This document shows, piece after piece, positions 47,078-55,044 of a stretch of 64,000 nt of DNA. The translations under genes were made by a program, and so were the position numbers. Position 1 is the first letter of the stretch. The number at the start of each line of letters is the position of its first letter. The notes under the pieces are model-generated. The model saw nothing but the letters and a program-made list of their open reading frames with translations. It ran no database searches and was not told the DNA's origin. This DNA comes from Peptoniphilus obesi ph1 (GTDB taxonomy: Bacteria > Bacillota > Clostridia > Tissierellales > Peptoniphilaceae): contig NZ_HE978581.1 in NCBI RefSeq assembly GCF_000311865.1, positions 156,549 through 220,548 on the forward strand, written 5' to 3'.

Positions 47078-48138
47078 ACTATCTCCGTCTTTATCAATTT
47101 TCTTATATCTATCTCTTCTATCTTATCTTTATATGATAAAATTAAATGATTTTCGTCCAAATCTTTATATGTTAATCTAAGATTTTTTAACTTTAAATTA
47201 TTTATTAGTCTTTTTTTAATGGCAGACTTTTGTCCTGATATATTCGATATATTTTTATTAGATGCAAATATAGTAACTTCTTCTTTAGTAATATTTTTAT
47301 CCTTTAAAAAATTATAAATTATATCATAAAAAATCTCGCCATCAACGAACTGTCTTATAGATGGATGAAAAGGACCAGCAACAACATCTTTTCCAAGCTG
47401 AATATTTTCTGTTGGCTGTAGACCAAGCCTTATAACTTCAATTCCATTAAGCTCATAAAATTTAACTAATTCTTTTGATATTTCTATAGTTTCATCAAAG
47501 CTTATCGGCTTATATTTACCAGCCTTATAATCTTTTTCCATACTAGTTTGTTTAATTACTAAACTTGGATATATTCTGACAAATTTGGGACCAATCTTTT
47601 TAAATTCACAAGCTGTATAATAGCAAGACTCTTTGCTATCTCCTGGAAGCCCCAACATTTGTTGTAGTCCTAAGTTAAATCCAAAATCTTTTATCATTTG
47701 TGAAGCTTGGTAAACACAGGAGGCATTGTGCCCTCTTTTTGATAATTCCAAAACCTTTTCGTCTAAACTTTGAACTCCAAGTTCTATAGTATCTACAAGA
47801 TGGTCTTTTAAGTTTTCTAAAATCTTCTCATCTATGCAGTCTGGTCTAGTCGATAATCTTATAGATTTTACTTTACCAGCTTCTTTATATTCTTTTGCTA
47901 CTTGCAAGAGAGAATTTTGAATATCGCGGTCTATGGCTGTAAAAGATCCACCATAAAAAGCTATTTCAGTATTTGTCTTATCCTTAAAATAAGATAAGTA
48001 TTCTTCAATCCTATCTTTTACAAAGGATTTATCCACATCAGTGCTAGCTTGGGCTATTTTCTTTTGATTGCAAAAAACACAGTCATTTGGACAACCTAGG
48101 TGTGGTACAAAAATAGGTATAATATTTATTTTACTCAA
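47068..48138 (-). CDS. Radical SAM protein of the rnc-smc locus (Elp3-like core)
   Basis: A 356-residue radical SAM protein with the cluster motif LGCPNDCVFCNQ (CX3CX2C) near residue 15 and IAFYGGSFTAID near 60. The core resembles Elp3-like proteins, but no C-terminal acetyltransferase (HAT) domain is present. The position between rnc and smc is conserved in Clostridia. I place the start at TTG 48138 (GGTGAG upstream), giving SKINIIPIFVPHLG as the N-terminus; a longer form from 48150 is possible. It overlaps rnc by 8 bases and smc by 10. A tRNA or rRNA modification role fits the neighbourhood but is inference. Confidence 0.85.
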   Translation of the reverse strand: MSKINIIPIFVPHLGCPNDCVFCNQKKIAQASTDVDKSFVKDRIEEYLSYFKDKTNTEIAFYGGSFTAIDRDIQNSLLQVAKEYKEAGKVKSIRLSTRPDCIDEKILENLKDHLVDTIELGVQSLDEKVLELSKRGHNASCVYQASQMIKDFGFNLGLQQMLGLPGDSKESCYYTACEFKKIGPKFVRIYPSLVIKQTSMEKDYKAGKYKPISFDETIEISKELVKFYELNGIEVIRLGLQPTENIQLGKDVVAGPFHPSIRQFVDGEIFYDIIYNFLKDKNITKEEVTIFASNKNISNISGQKSAIKKRLINNLKLKNLRLTYKDLDENHLILSYKDKIEEIDIRKLIKTEIVCD

Positions 48139-48829
48139 CAATCTCACCAAACTTTTTAAGTGCTAAATAAGCAGCATTTTGTTCTGCTTTCTTTTTGCTT
48201 TTGCCAATTCCCTTACTAAAAGTTTTTCCATTAACTCTCAAGTCAATAAAAAAACTCTTATCATTATCAGGTCCTATTTGATCTGTTAATACATAATCTA
48301 TATTAAAGCTTCTTCTCTTTTGGCAATATTCTTGAAGGGCAGATTTATAATTAGAAATATTTCCCTCTTTTTCAACTTTATCAAGCATTGCAGAGAATAA
48401 TTCTAAAACTATAGACCTAGTATTTTCATAATTAGAATCAAGGTATATAGCACCAATCAAAGCTTCTACGCAGTCAGATAAGATTGATGTCTTTTCTCTT
48501 CCACCACTTCTCTCTTCTCCCTGCCCAAGCCTTATATATTCTCCAAGTTGCAAATCTTTTCCAATATAAAATAAGCTATTTTCGCTTACAATTTTTGATC
48601 TATATTTTGATAGATAACCTTCCCTCAGATTTTTATATTTTTGAAAAAAATACTCAGCTATTATCATTCCTAAAACAGCATCGCCCAAAAATTCAAGTCT
48701 TTCGTTACTACTCAATTCATATTCTTGCTCATTTACAAAAGATGAGTGAGTAAGGGCTGTTTCAAATAAGGTTTGATTGTTAAACTTATAATTAATCTTT
48801 TCAAGAAGCCTATCTGTTTTTCTGGTCAA
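48131..48829 (-). CDS. rnc: Ribonuclease III
   Basis: RNase III cleaves double-stranded RNA, including rRNA precursors. The protein has 232 residues, a normal length. The catalytic signature NERLEFLGDAVLGM lies near residue 40, the second acidic motif DCVEALIGAIYLD near 115, and the C-terminal dsRBD ends with GKSKKKAEQNAAYLAL. The start is TTG at 48829 with AGGTGA four bases upstream, after the acpP stop. It lies between acpP and the radical SAM gene, the conserved acpP-rnc-smc order. Confidence 0.97.
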   Translation of the reverse strand: MTRKTDRLLEKINYKFNNQTLFETALTHSSFVNEQEYELSSNERLEFLGDAVLGMIIAEYFFQKYKNLREGYLSKYRSKIVSENSLFYIGKDLQLGEYIRLGQGEERSGGREKTSILSDCVEALIGAIYLDSNYENTRSIVLELFSAMLDKVEKEGNISNYKSALQEYCQKRRSFNIDYVLTDQIGPDNDKSFFIDLRVNGKTFSKGIGKSKKKAEQNAAYLALKKFGEIVE

Positions 48830-48837
48830 ATGATCAC

Positions 48838-49062
48838 CTATTCCAAATCTTCCAAATAATTAAATACATCAGCTATTGTTTCTAAGTCCTTTAAATCTTC
48901 ATCATTAATTTCTATATCAAATTCATCCTCAATGCTCATGATTAACTCAACAATATCAATTGAATCAGCATTTAAATCATCAACAAATGATGTGTTTTCA
49001 TCTATTTCATCTACTTCTTTATTAAATTGTTCAGCTATAATTTCTAGTAATTTTTCTTTCAT
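48838..49062 (-). CDS. acpP: Acyl carrier protein
   Basis: AcpP carries the growing acyl chain in fatty acid synthesis. The 74-residue protein is strongly acidic with the phosphopantetheine attachment Ser in the DSID motif (residue 36, DLNADSIDIVEL). The start ATG overlaps the plsX stop by one base (TAATG), suggesting translational coupling. The plsX-acpP-rnc order is standard in Firmicutes, where PlsX takes acyl groups from ACP. Confidence 0.97.
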   Translation of the reverse strand: MKEKLLEIIAEQFNKEVDEIDENTSFVDDLNADSIDIVELIMSIEDEFDIEINDEDLKDLETIADVFNYLEDLE

Positions 49063-50039
49063 TATTTTTCCTCCTTAAATTTATCACTAATAATTTCTAT
49101 AGTTTTATGTTCTTTAGTAAAAATAGCAGACTTAACTGCGTTTTTAATAGCCTTAGCATCTGAACTACCATGTGCCTTGATTATAATATTTTTAAGTCCA
49201 AGTAGAGATACTCCTCCAACTTCTTTATAATCCAAACTTTTCATAGTATTTCCTAATAATTGTTTAAGTTGAACTTGGTCAATCCCAATTTCTAGACCAG
49301 TTTTTTGAATTGTCTTTAATAAAAACATTGCAATTCCTTCAGTGTTTTTTAAAATAACATTTCCATCAAAACCATCACAAACAACTAGGTCACAATTTCC
49401 AGATGTAATATCTCTTGCTTCTATATTTCCTACAAAATTTAAATCAGATTCTTTCAAAAGTTGGTAGGCCTTTTTAGTAACGGCATTTCCCTTACCCTCT
49501 TCGCTTCCAACATTAAGCAGACCAACTCTTGGATTTTCATTTCCCAAAGATTCAAGATAGCTTGAACCAAGCTTTGCAAATTGTAATAATAATTCTTCAT
49601 CACAATCCATATTAGCCCCAGAATCGATCAATAAGACTTTTCCATCTTTAGCTGGTAAAAAGGTTGGTAAAACTGCTCTTTTAACATTTTCAATTCTTCC
49701 AACTATAAAAATTCCACCAGCAAGAAGTGCTCCAGTTGATCCACAAGATATAAAAGCATCATATTCATTTTCTTTTAATAAATTTAATCCCTTAACAATA
49801 GAAGAATCTTTTTTTCTTCTAATACTCTTTGCAGGATCATCAGTATTTTCAATCACTTCTTTTGCATCTATAATATCAAAATCTAGGTTAATATTATTAT
49901 CTAAAGCAACTTTTTTTATATTTTCTTCATCACCAATCAAAGTTGCATCTATTTTAAACTCTTCTCTTGCATCAAGGGCTCCTTGAATAATTGCTAGAGG
50001 TGCATTATCTCCACCTGATGCATCAAATAATATTTTCAT
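49062..50039 (-). CDS. plsX: Phosphate acyltransferase PlsX
   Basis: PlsX makes acyl-phosphate from acyl-ACP, the first step of phospholipid synthesis with PlsY. The 325-residue protein opens with ILFDASGGDNAPLAII and contains FISCGSTGALLAGG near 92, the SGANMD segment near 150 and FDGNVILKNTEG near 230. It is the first gene of the operon plsX-acpP-rnc-radical SAM-smc-ftsY-alr, expressed from a promoter with an embedded repeat operator about 50 bases upstream. Note that cdsA, in the same lipid pathway, lies elsewhere in this window. Confidence 0.96.
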   Translation of the reverse strand: MKILFDASGGDNAPLAIIQGALDAREEFKIDATLIGDEENIKKVALDNNINLDFDIIDAKEVIENTDDPAKSIRRKKDSSIVKGLNLLKENEYDAFISCGSTGALLAGGIFIVGRIENVKRAVLPTFLPAKDGKVLLIDSGANMDCDEELLLQFAKLGSSYLESLGNENPRVGLLNVGSEEGKGNAVTKKAYQLLKESDLNFVGNIEARDITSGNCDLVVCDGFDGNVILKNTEGIAMFLLKTIQKTGLEIGIDQVQLKQLLGNTMKSLDYKEVGGVSLLGLKNIIIKAHGSSDAKAIKNAVKSAIFTKEHKTIEIISDKFKEEK

Positions 50040-50084
50040 TTATTACCTCCATATTTAATAAAGTTCATAGAACTCCATCTTTTA

Positions 50085-50114
50085 TATTTAATAACTAGAC
50101 ATAGATATTGTCAA
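50085..50114 (-). promoter_or_regulatory. plsX: Promoter of the plsX operon
   Basis: On the minus strand the -35 is a perfect TTGACA; at 17-18 bases a moderate -10 (TTAAAT or TAAATA) follows. The -35 sits in the centre of the inverted repeat TAGATA-8-TATCTA, so a repressor bound there would block RNA polymerase. Confidence 0.6.
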
Positions 50115-50156
50115 GTATCTAGCCTAAAATATCTAGTCAAACACTAGTCTTAGATA
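50102..50156 (-). promoter_or_regulatory. Candidate operator array of TAGATA/TATCTA half sites upstream of plsX
   Basis: Four hexamers occur within 55 bases: TAGATA at 50102, TATCTA at 50116, TATCTA at 50130 and TAGATA at 50151. The first two form an inverted repeat with 8-base spacer spanning the -35. The first three are spaced exactly 14 bases apart, and a CTAGT-5-ACTAG dyad lies at 50133-50147. It does not resemble the FapR or FabT motifs I know. A regulator of lipid synthesis is a reasonable inference. Confidence 0.45.
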
Positions 50157-50243
50157 GATTATATATTAATCACTTTATGATTTGCTATTTATTTTTTAAT
50201 TAATAATTTTCTTCATAAAATATAAGTTTTGTATTATGATTTA

Positions 50244-50274
50244 TTTATAAGCATTTCTTATTCTTGCGTATAAT
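50244..50274 (+). promoter_or_regulatory. rdgB: Promoter of rdgB
   Basis: A perfect TATAAT at 50269-50274 lies 24 bases before the rdgB ATG. The best -35-like hexamer (TTTATA at 50244) is 19 bases away, so the assignment is moderate. The intervening 259 bases between plsX and rdgB hold only the two divergent promoters and the repeat array. Confidence 0.45.
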
Positions 50275-50298
50275 ATAGAAATTTAATTAGGAGATAAT

Positions 50299-50904
50299 AT
50301 GGTAAATAATAAAATAAAAAAACAAATAGTTTTATCCAGTGATAACAAAAATAAGATAAGAGAAATAAAAGAAATAATAAAAGATCTTCCAATAGAAATT
50401 TTATCTAAAAAAGATATAGGTTGCCAAGACTTAGAAGTAGATGAAAAATATGATACTTTAGAAGAAAATGCACTAGTAAAAGCAGAAAGCATAAAAAGAT
50501 ATACAAAAAATGCTGTAATAGCAGATGATACTGGATTATTTGTAGAAGAACTAGGTGGGGAACCAGGTGTACACTCTGCAAGATATTCAGGAGATCATGA
50601 TGATCAAGCCAACAGAAATAAACTTTTATCTAAACTTAAAGATTCAAAAGATAGATCAGCCTATTTTAAAACAATTATAGTTTACATAGGAGAAGATGGA
50701 AAAAAAGAATACTTTGAAGGAATTTGTAAAGGTTATATAACAAGAGAAGAAAGAGGCGAGAACGGTTTTGGATATGACTCTATCTTCCAGGCAGAAGGAT
50801 ATAATAAGACATTTGCTGAAATGACAGATGATGAAAAAAACTTTATCAGCCATAGAAGAAAAGCAATTGAAAAATTAGAAGAATTTCTTAAAAAACAAAT
50901 TTAA
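50299..50904 (+). CDS. rdgB: XTP/dITP diphosphatase (RdgB/HAM1 family)
   Basis: RdgB hydrolyses non-canonical purine nucleoside triphosphates such as dITP and XTP, keeping them out of DNA. The 201-residue protein opens with VLSSDNKNKIREIKEI-type sequence (LSSDNKNKIREI near residue 11). The active-site segment ADDTGLFVEELGGEPGVHSARY is near 75 and GFGYDSIF near 155, then MTDDEKNFISHRRKA. AGGAGA precedes the ATG. A tiny membrane ORF follows in the same orientation. Confidence 0.96.
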   Translation: MVNNKIKKQIVLSSDNKNKIREIKEIIKDLPIEILSKKDIGCQDLEVDEKYDTLEENALVKAESIKRYTKNAVIADDTGLFVEELGGEPGVHSARYSGDHDDQANRNKLLSKLKDSKDRSAYFKTIIVYIGEDGKKEYFEGICKGYITREERGENGFGYDSIFQAEGYNKTFAEMTDDEKNFISHRRKAIEKLEEFLKKQI

Positions 50905-50937
50905 GAATACAAGAAATTATATTTAAGGAGCAAGATA

Positions 50938-51042
50938 ATGAAGGAAAATTTGGAATATTTAAATATTTTACTTAAGATAATACAAATTATATGTTTAATA
51001 ATCTTAATTAGAGTATCATTAAAAAAACTAAGAGAAAACTAG
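50938..51042 (+). CDS. Predicted 34-residue single-helix membrane peptide
   Basis: A short ORF with its own AAGGAGC ribosome binding site 6 bases before the ATG. The peptide is MKENLEYLNILLKIIQII followed by more hydrophobic residues and a basic end (RVSLKKLREN), i.e. one membrane helix over about residues 8-26. It lies 33 bases after rdgB and 85 bases before tRNA-His. It is probably expressed with rdgB. The length, ribosome binding site and amphipathic shape favour a real small protein, but no homologue is recognised. Confidence 0.5.
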   Translation: MKENLEYLNILLKIIQIICLIILIRVSLKKLREN

Positions 51043-51086
51043 AAAGCGTTATTAGAAACTTTGAACTAGTCTTAAGTAAATTAATC

Positions 51087-51115
51087 TTGACTTAAAGTAA
51101 AAAATTTGTTAATAT
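51087..51115 (+). promoter_or_regulatory. Promoter of tRNA-His
   Basis: TTGACT and TAATAT are separated by 17 bases; the -10 ends 12 bases before the G-1 of tRNA-His. Confidence 0.65.
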
Positions 51116-51127
51116 ACTTAAAGACAT

Positions 51128-51205
51128 GGTGGGTATGGCCTAGTTGGTTAGGGCGCAAGATTGTGGCTCTTGAGGTCGTGGGTTCGAATCCCACTATCCA
51201 CCCCA
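51128..51205 (+). tRNA. tRNA-His (anticodon GTG)
   Basis: A 77-base cloverleaf plus the diagnostic extra G at -1 (51128) opposite C73. The acceptor stem is GTGGGTA/TATCCAC with one G-U pair, the anticodon loop TTGTGGC gives GTG (His), the T arm is GTGGG-TTCGAAT-CCCAC, and CCA is encoded at 51203-51205. A long imperfect terminator follows. The GUN anticodon makes it a substrate for the Tgt/QueA queuosine pathway found in this window. Confidence 0.96.
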
Positions 51206-51213
51206 TAATTTTA

Positions 51214-51281
51214 AGAAACTTCATTAAATTCTGTAGAAATTCAAAATAGCTTGAATTACAGCATTTAGTGAAGTTTTTTAT
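51214..51281 (+). terminator. Long imperfect terminator after tRNA-His
   Basis: An extended imperfect inverted repeat begins near AAACTTCATTAAATTCTGTA and returns near TACAGCATTTAGTGAAGTTT, followed by a run of six T. It ends the tRNA transcript. Confidence 0.65.
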
Positions 51282-51384
51282 TTCTCAAAAGTGATAATAT
51301 TTCACAGAAATTTATAAAAATTCATAGAATTTTACGAAATTTCAAAATTTTTACACCACTTTTTAAATATTAAATACTTTTAAA

Positions 51385-51417
51385 TAAAAAAATAAAAGAG
51401 ATTAAATCTCTTTTATT
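51385..51417 (-). terminator. Terminator after the amidase gene
   Basis: A 13-bp stem (AATAAAAGAGATT/AATCTCTTTTATT) overlaps the amidase stop codon and is followed on the minus strand by T-rich DNA. Confidence 0.8.
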
Positions 51418-52687
51418 CTACATATTTGTCTATATAACTTTTTACACCTTTATAAATTCCAGTTGCCAAACTATCTAAGTATTGGTCTTCTGTCAATTTA
51501 TCATATTCTTGTGGATTTGATAAAAATCCTACTTCAACAAGAGCTGATACACATTTAGTTTTATTTAAAACTATTAAGTCAGGTCTGTTTTTAACTCCCC
51601 TACTTTTTGCTCCTGTTTCTTTAATTATGGCATCTAAAATTTCCTTAGCTAAAAGTTTTTGTTCAGCTTCTTTTATTTCAACATTTTTTTCACTAGCATA
51701 AAGAACTTCTATACCACTAGCATCTCTGTTATCAGACGAGTTAACATGGATTGATACAAAGATTTCAAAATCTTCTTCATTTGCTTGTCCTGCTCTATCA
51801 AGTAGTTTTACATATTCATCTTTATCTCTAGTCATTTCAATTTCTAGATCATCATTTGCAAATTTATCTCTTAGTAATCTAGAAAGTTCTAAGGTGATTT
51901 CTTTTTCTTGTAAACCTGATGCTGCACTTGCGCCTGGATCTTTTCCACCGTGTCCAGGATCTATAAGTATTGATACTTTGCCTTTGGCTTTTATTGTCTT
52001 GGTAATTTTTCTTTCTTTTTTTATATCATCAACATCCAAACCTGCTGCCTTATAAATTTCTTTGTCAGATTTTTTTTCAATTTTGTTCATTTCTTTTTTT
52101 TCATTTTTAGAAATAAACTCATTGTTTTTATTGCCATAAGATTCTTTTACAGGTTTTGAGTCTTTAATCAATTCTTTTTCTTCTGCATCTATTTTATCAC
52201 CTTTTATAGTTTTGATAAAAACTGTGCTTGTTTTTTGATCCCAATCTACATCATAACCCAATGTTTCGGAAATAAAACGAATTGGTACCATTGTTTTTGA
52301 TTCTTTTCTTGGTTGAGAATAGTTGGCAAATCTTGGAACTGAATTTTTATCAATTTTTTGTTTTTTACCATTTAAATAAACAACATTAGAATTTATTTGT
52401 AAAACTAGATTTTTATCTCCATAATTTACTGTGGCACTTTTTAACTTATTATCCCAGCTTACTGTCGCACCAAGATTTTCAGTTACTTCTCTGATTGGTA
52501 TAAAAGTACGTCCATTCACATTGTATGCTTTAAAGTCTGTTTTTAAAATTTTTCCATCGATATTAATATTTACATCATTGACCTTTGTGTTCTTATTATT
52601 TATTTTTACATTGAAAGTGGAACTAGCAGCTACACTTTGAGGCACTAGTAAAAATACAAATAAGAAAAATAAAATTATTTTTTTCAT
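51413..52687 (-). CDS. N-acetylmuramoyl-L-alanine amidase with copper-amine-oxidase-like N domain
   Basis: A secreted cell-wall hydrolase of 424 residues. A signal peptide (1-21) is followed by two copper-amine-oxidase-like repeat units (about 40-170), a surface-binding module common in Clostridia. A charged Lys/Glu linker leads to the amidase_3 catalytic domain (about 230-420). The zinc ligands lie in ILIDPGHGGKDPGA (His near 245), the E of the QEKEIT segment, and VSIHVNSS near 315; the catalytic Glu is in LVEVGFLSN near 390. It has its own consensus promoter overlapping the end of the AIR-synthase-like gene. Confidence 0.93.
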   Translation of the reverse strand: MKKIILFFLFVFLLVPQSVAASSTFNVKINNKNTKVNDVNINIDGKILKTDFKAYNVNGRTFIPIREVTENLGATVSWDNKLKSATVNYGDKNLVLQINSNVVYLNGKKQKIDKNSVPRFANYSQPRKESKTMVPIRFISETLGYDVDWDQKTSTVFIKTIKGDKIDAEEKELIKDSKPVKESYGNKNNEFISKNEKKEMNKIEKKSDKEIYKAAGLDVDDIKKERKITKTIKAKGKVSILIDPGHGGKDPGASAASGLQEKEITLELSRLLRDKFANDDLEIEMTRDKDEYVKLLDRAGQANEEDFEIFVSIHVNSSDNRDASGIEVLYASEKNVEIKEAEQKLLAKEILDAIIKETGAKSRGVKNRPDLIVLNKTKCVSALVEVGFLSNPQEYDKLTEDQYLDSLATGIYKGVKSYIDKYVE

Positions 52688-52704
52688 AAGCCCTCCTACT
52701 AAAA

Positions 52705-52733
52705 TTTATACATCAGAATGGGCATATTGTCAA
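52705..52733 (-). promoter_or_regulatory. Promoter of the amidase gene
   Basis: TTGACA and TATAAA are separated by exactly 17 bases on the minus strand. The -35 overlaps the last codons of the AIR-synthase-like gene. Confidence 0.78.
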
Positions 52734-53722
52734 TTATTTGCAATTTTATAAAGTTCATCCTTGCTCACTTCTTCTACTTGTATAGTCTCTTTCTCATTTG
52801 AAATACTAAGTCCCGATCCCTCATTAATTTTTCCTATCTTAGTGATTTTTATTTTGTTTTCCTCGCACTCTTCTTTAAATGCTTCAAAATCTTCCCCACT
52901 AAATACAAATATCATACTACCAGACGATATAAGTTTATAGGGATCTATTGAGAAATAATCAGCAACTTTTAAACTTATATTTTTTATTGGTATATCTTTT
53001 TTATCTAAGCTGATATTTTTATTTAAAAAATTTGCAGTTTCAACAAGTCCACCAATAATCCCACCCTCTGTCACATCGTGCATATATTTTACACCATGCT
53101 TCATAGCTATCTTTGACTCTTTTAATACTGATAAAAATTCTTTTAAATCATCTAATTCTTTTTTATCTTCTGCATTTAAAATCTTATCTAATTTTTCTTT
53201 ATTTTCGCTATAAATTATTGATGTTCCTTCTATTGCTATATCTTTTGAAATACAAACAATATCAGACTCTTTTGTTGATTTTGGATCTATAAGTTTATCT
53301 CTGTCAATTCTTCCTATAGATGTTACTGTTAATATAAGTTTATTAACTGCATCTGTTATTTCGGTGTGGCCTCCAATAATATCTACATTTAACTTGCTGG
53401 CTTCTTCTTCGAGCTCTTTCATTACAAGTCCTAAATCTTCTATTTGAAAATCTTTTGGAATCAAAGCAGATATTAAAAGTCCAACTGGCTCAGCCCCCTG
53501 GCACGCTATATCATTGCAAGCTACATTTACTGCTAAAATTCCAAGGTCTTTACTTGCTCCAGTTATTGGATCTACAGATGCAACTATCAAATCGTCTCCA
53601 AAATCCAAAACTGCAGTGTCTGATCCTATTGCAGATGCTTGGAGAGATTCTTTTCTTTTTATTTTCAAATTTTTAAAAATATATTTATTTAATTCTTTAT
53701 TGGTTAATTTACCTATATTCAA
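52730..53722 (-). CDS. AIR-synthase-like / HypE-related protein in the pilus operon
   Basis: A 330-residue protein with the PurM/HypE fold. The segment GDDLIVASVDPITGASKDLG near residue 40 and VNVACNDIACQGAEPVG near 65 are the N-terminal AIR-synthase signature; GIIGGLVETANF lies near 220. It is neither purM (no full PurM core order) nor hypE (no HypE C-terminal Cys ending). It overlaps the pilM-like gene by 4 bases, so it is translationally coupled to the pilus operon; a link to pilus function is possible but not shown. The substrate is unknown. Confidence 0.75.
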   Translation of the reverse strand: MNIGKLTNKELNKYIFKNLKIKRKESLQASAIGSDTAVLDFGDDLIVASVDPITGASKDLGILAVNVACNDIACQGAEPVGLLISALIPKDFQIEDLGLVMKELEEEASKLNVDIIGGHTEITDAVNKLILTVTSIGRIDRDKLIDPKSTKESDIVCISKDIAIEGTSIIYSENKEKLDKILNAEDKKELDDLKEFLSVLKESKIAMKHGVKYMHDVTEGGIIGGLVETANFLNKNISLDKKDIPIKNISLKVADYFSIDPYKLISSGSMIFVFSGEDFEAFKEECEENKIKITKIGKINEGSGLSISNEKETIQVEEVSKDELYKIANN

Positions 53723-55044
53723 TTGCTTTCTCCTGTATAAATTTCTATTCTAAATTTATAGACTTCATTTTCTACACTCAGGTCTTTTATTTCAGTTTTG
53801 TATTTTATATCTTTAATAAAATTATCTAAAGTTTCTTTAGAGTTTGTATATCCTGTTAAAAATATGCTATCAGTTTTTAATTCATAATAATTAAAGAATA
53901 AGTTATTATTTTGTTTGTTTTCAAGATCTAGAAATAAATCTATAAGCTCTTTATTTTTTTCTTTTACTTGCAGACTTTCTTTTTTTATATCATTTTCTTC
54001 GATTAAATTTTTGTTTTCATCTTTTATGTTTTCTATATCTAAATCTGATAATTTCTTTTGGACTGCAATATTTGTTTTTTCTAGTTCAGCTTTTCTTGCA
54101 TATTCCTTTTTTATATTAGCATTTAAAGATAAAAGAAAAGTCAAATTTACTATTAGTAAAGCCAATACGGCAAGAATAATTTTGAATTTCTTGTCTTTTT
54201 TATTTTTTATAAAGTTATAATCTTGGTCTAGATTAAAGTTGATTTCATTATCAAAACTAGATCCTGGAAAATCGTTTAATAATAAGTCCTTAACTTCTGC
54301 AAAAATAGAATTCCCAAAAAAATTTGCTTTTTCTGTCTTAAAATTATCTTTTAAATAGTTTATTTTCTTATAACTAATTAAAGTAAAATTATTTTTTATC
54401 TCTTCTTTTATGCTTTCGTCATATTCTTGAAACTTTCCTTCTATTATATTTTCAAGAGATAGGTATTCAAGATCATATTCTTTTAAAATTTCATATATTT
54501 CGTCAAAATATAATTTTTCAGATTTTTCTTGGTCTTTAAATACTATGTGGTTTAGGGAAAAGTAGCAAGTATTTTCATTTATAATATCTTCTAAACTATA
54601 AAATCCTTTTAGCTTTTTGCCAAGTTTTTCAAAAATATCAAAATAATCTTTTATAATTGATTTTTCCAAAAGACTTATATCTAAATTAATTTTATCTTCC
54701 AAATAATTAGCCTTGTAGACGTAAGAATAATTATTCATATCAATCGGCATAATTTCTTCAATTTCATAATAAATCATAGATTCAATATCTTCTGCATCAA
54801 TTTTTGGAATATCTAAATTAACTTTTATAAATCTATCAGATGGACTTATTATAATAAAATTATCCATGTCGCTATTTTCAATTTCTTTTTTTAAGATATA
54901 AAATAAATAAGACTTATCCTCAACTAGAAGATTTTTAATAATATCTTTTGGCAGTTCAAAAGTTTTATTTAAATTCTTGCTAATAATAGTAAAAGATAAG
55001 TCGTCGATAATAATATATGTAGTATCTTTATTATAAAAATTCAA
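53719..55044 (-). CDS. PilM/PilN-like fused pilus assembly protein
   Basis: A 441-residue inner-membrane assembly protein. The first ~240 residues resemble the PilM/GspL actin-like fold (YIIIDDLSFTIISKNLNK near the start, PKIDAEDIESMIYYEIEEIMP near 85). A membrane helix at about 255-275 (KIILAVLALLIVNLTFLL) is followed by a coiled coil and a small PilN-like domain. In Gram-negatives these are two proteins (PilM cytosolic, PilN membrane), so this is a fusion with GspL-like order. The TTG at 55044 overlaps the pilD stop by 4 bases and follows GGAGGT. Confidence 0.75.
   Translation of the reverse strand: MNFYNKDTTYIIIDDLSFTIISKNLNKTFELPKDIIKNLLVEDKSYLFYILKKEIENSDMDNFIIISPSDRFIKVNLDIPKIDAEDIESMIYYEIEEIMPIDMNNYSYVYKANYLEDKINLDISLLEKSIIKDYFDIFEKLGKKLKGFYSLEDIINENTCYFSLNHIVFKDQEKSEKLYFDEIYEILKEYDLEYLSLENIIEGKFQEYDESIKEEIKNNFTLISYKKINYLKDNFKTEKANFFGNSIFAEVKDLLLNDFPGSSFDNEINFNLDQDYNFIKNKKDKKFKIILAVLALLIVNLTFLLSLNANIKKEYARKAELEKTNIAVQKKLSDLDIENIKDENKNLIEENDIKKESLQVKEKNKELIDLFLDLENKQNNNLFFNYYELKTDSIFLTGYTNSKETLDNFIKDIKYKTEIKDLSVENEVYKFRIEIYTGESN

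Noticed and set aside
50095-50160. FapR or FabT operator at plsX
   Set aside because: The TAGATA/TATCTA repeats do not match the FapR (TTAGTACC-like) or FabT (TTTGA-TCAAA-like) motifs known to me; left as an unknown operator.
52730-53722. purM or hypE
   Set aside because: The AIR-synthase-like protein lacks the full PurM core order and HypE C-terminus, and no purine or hydrogenase genes are nearby.
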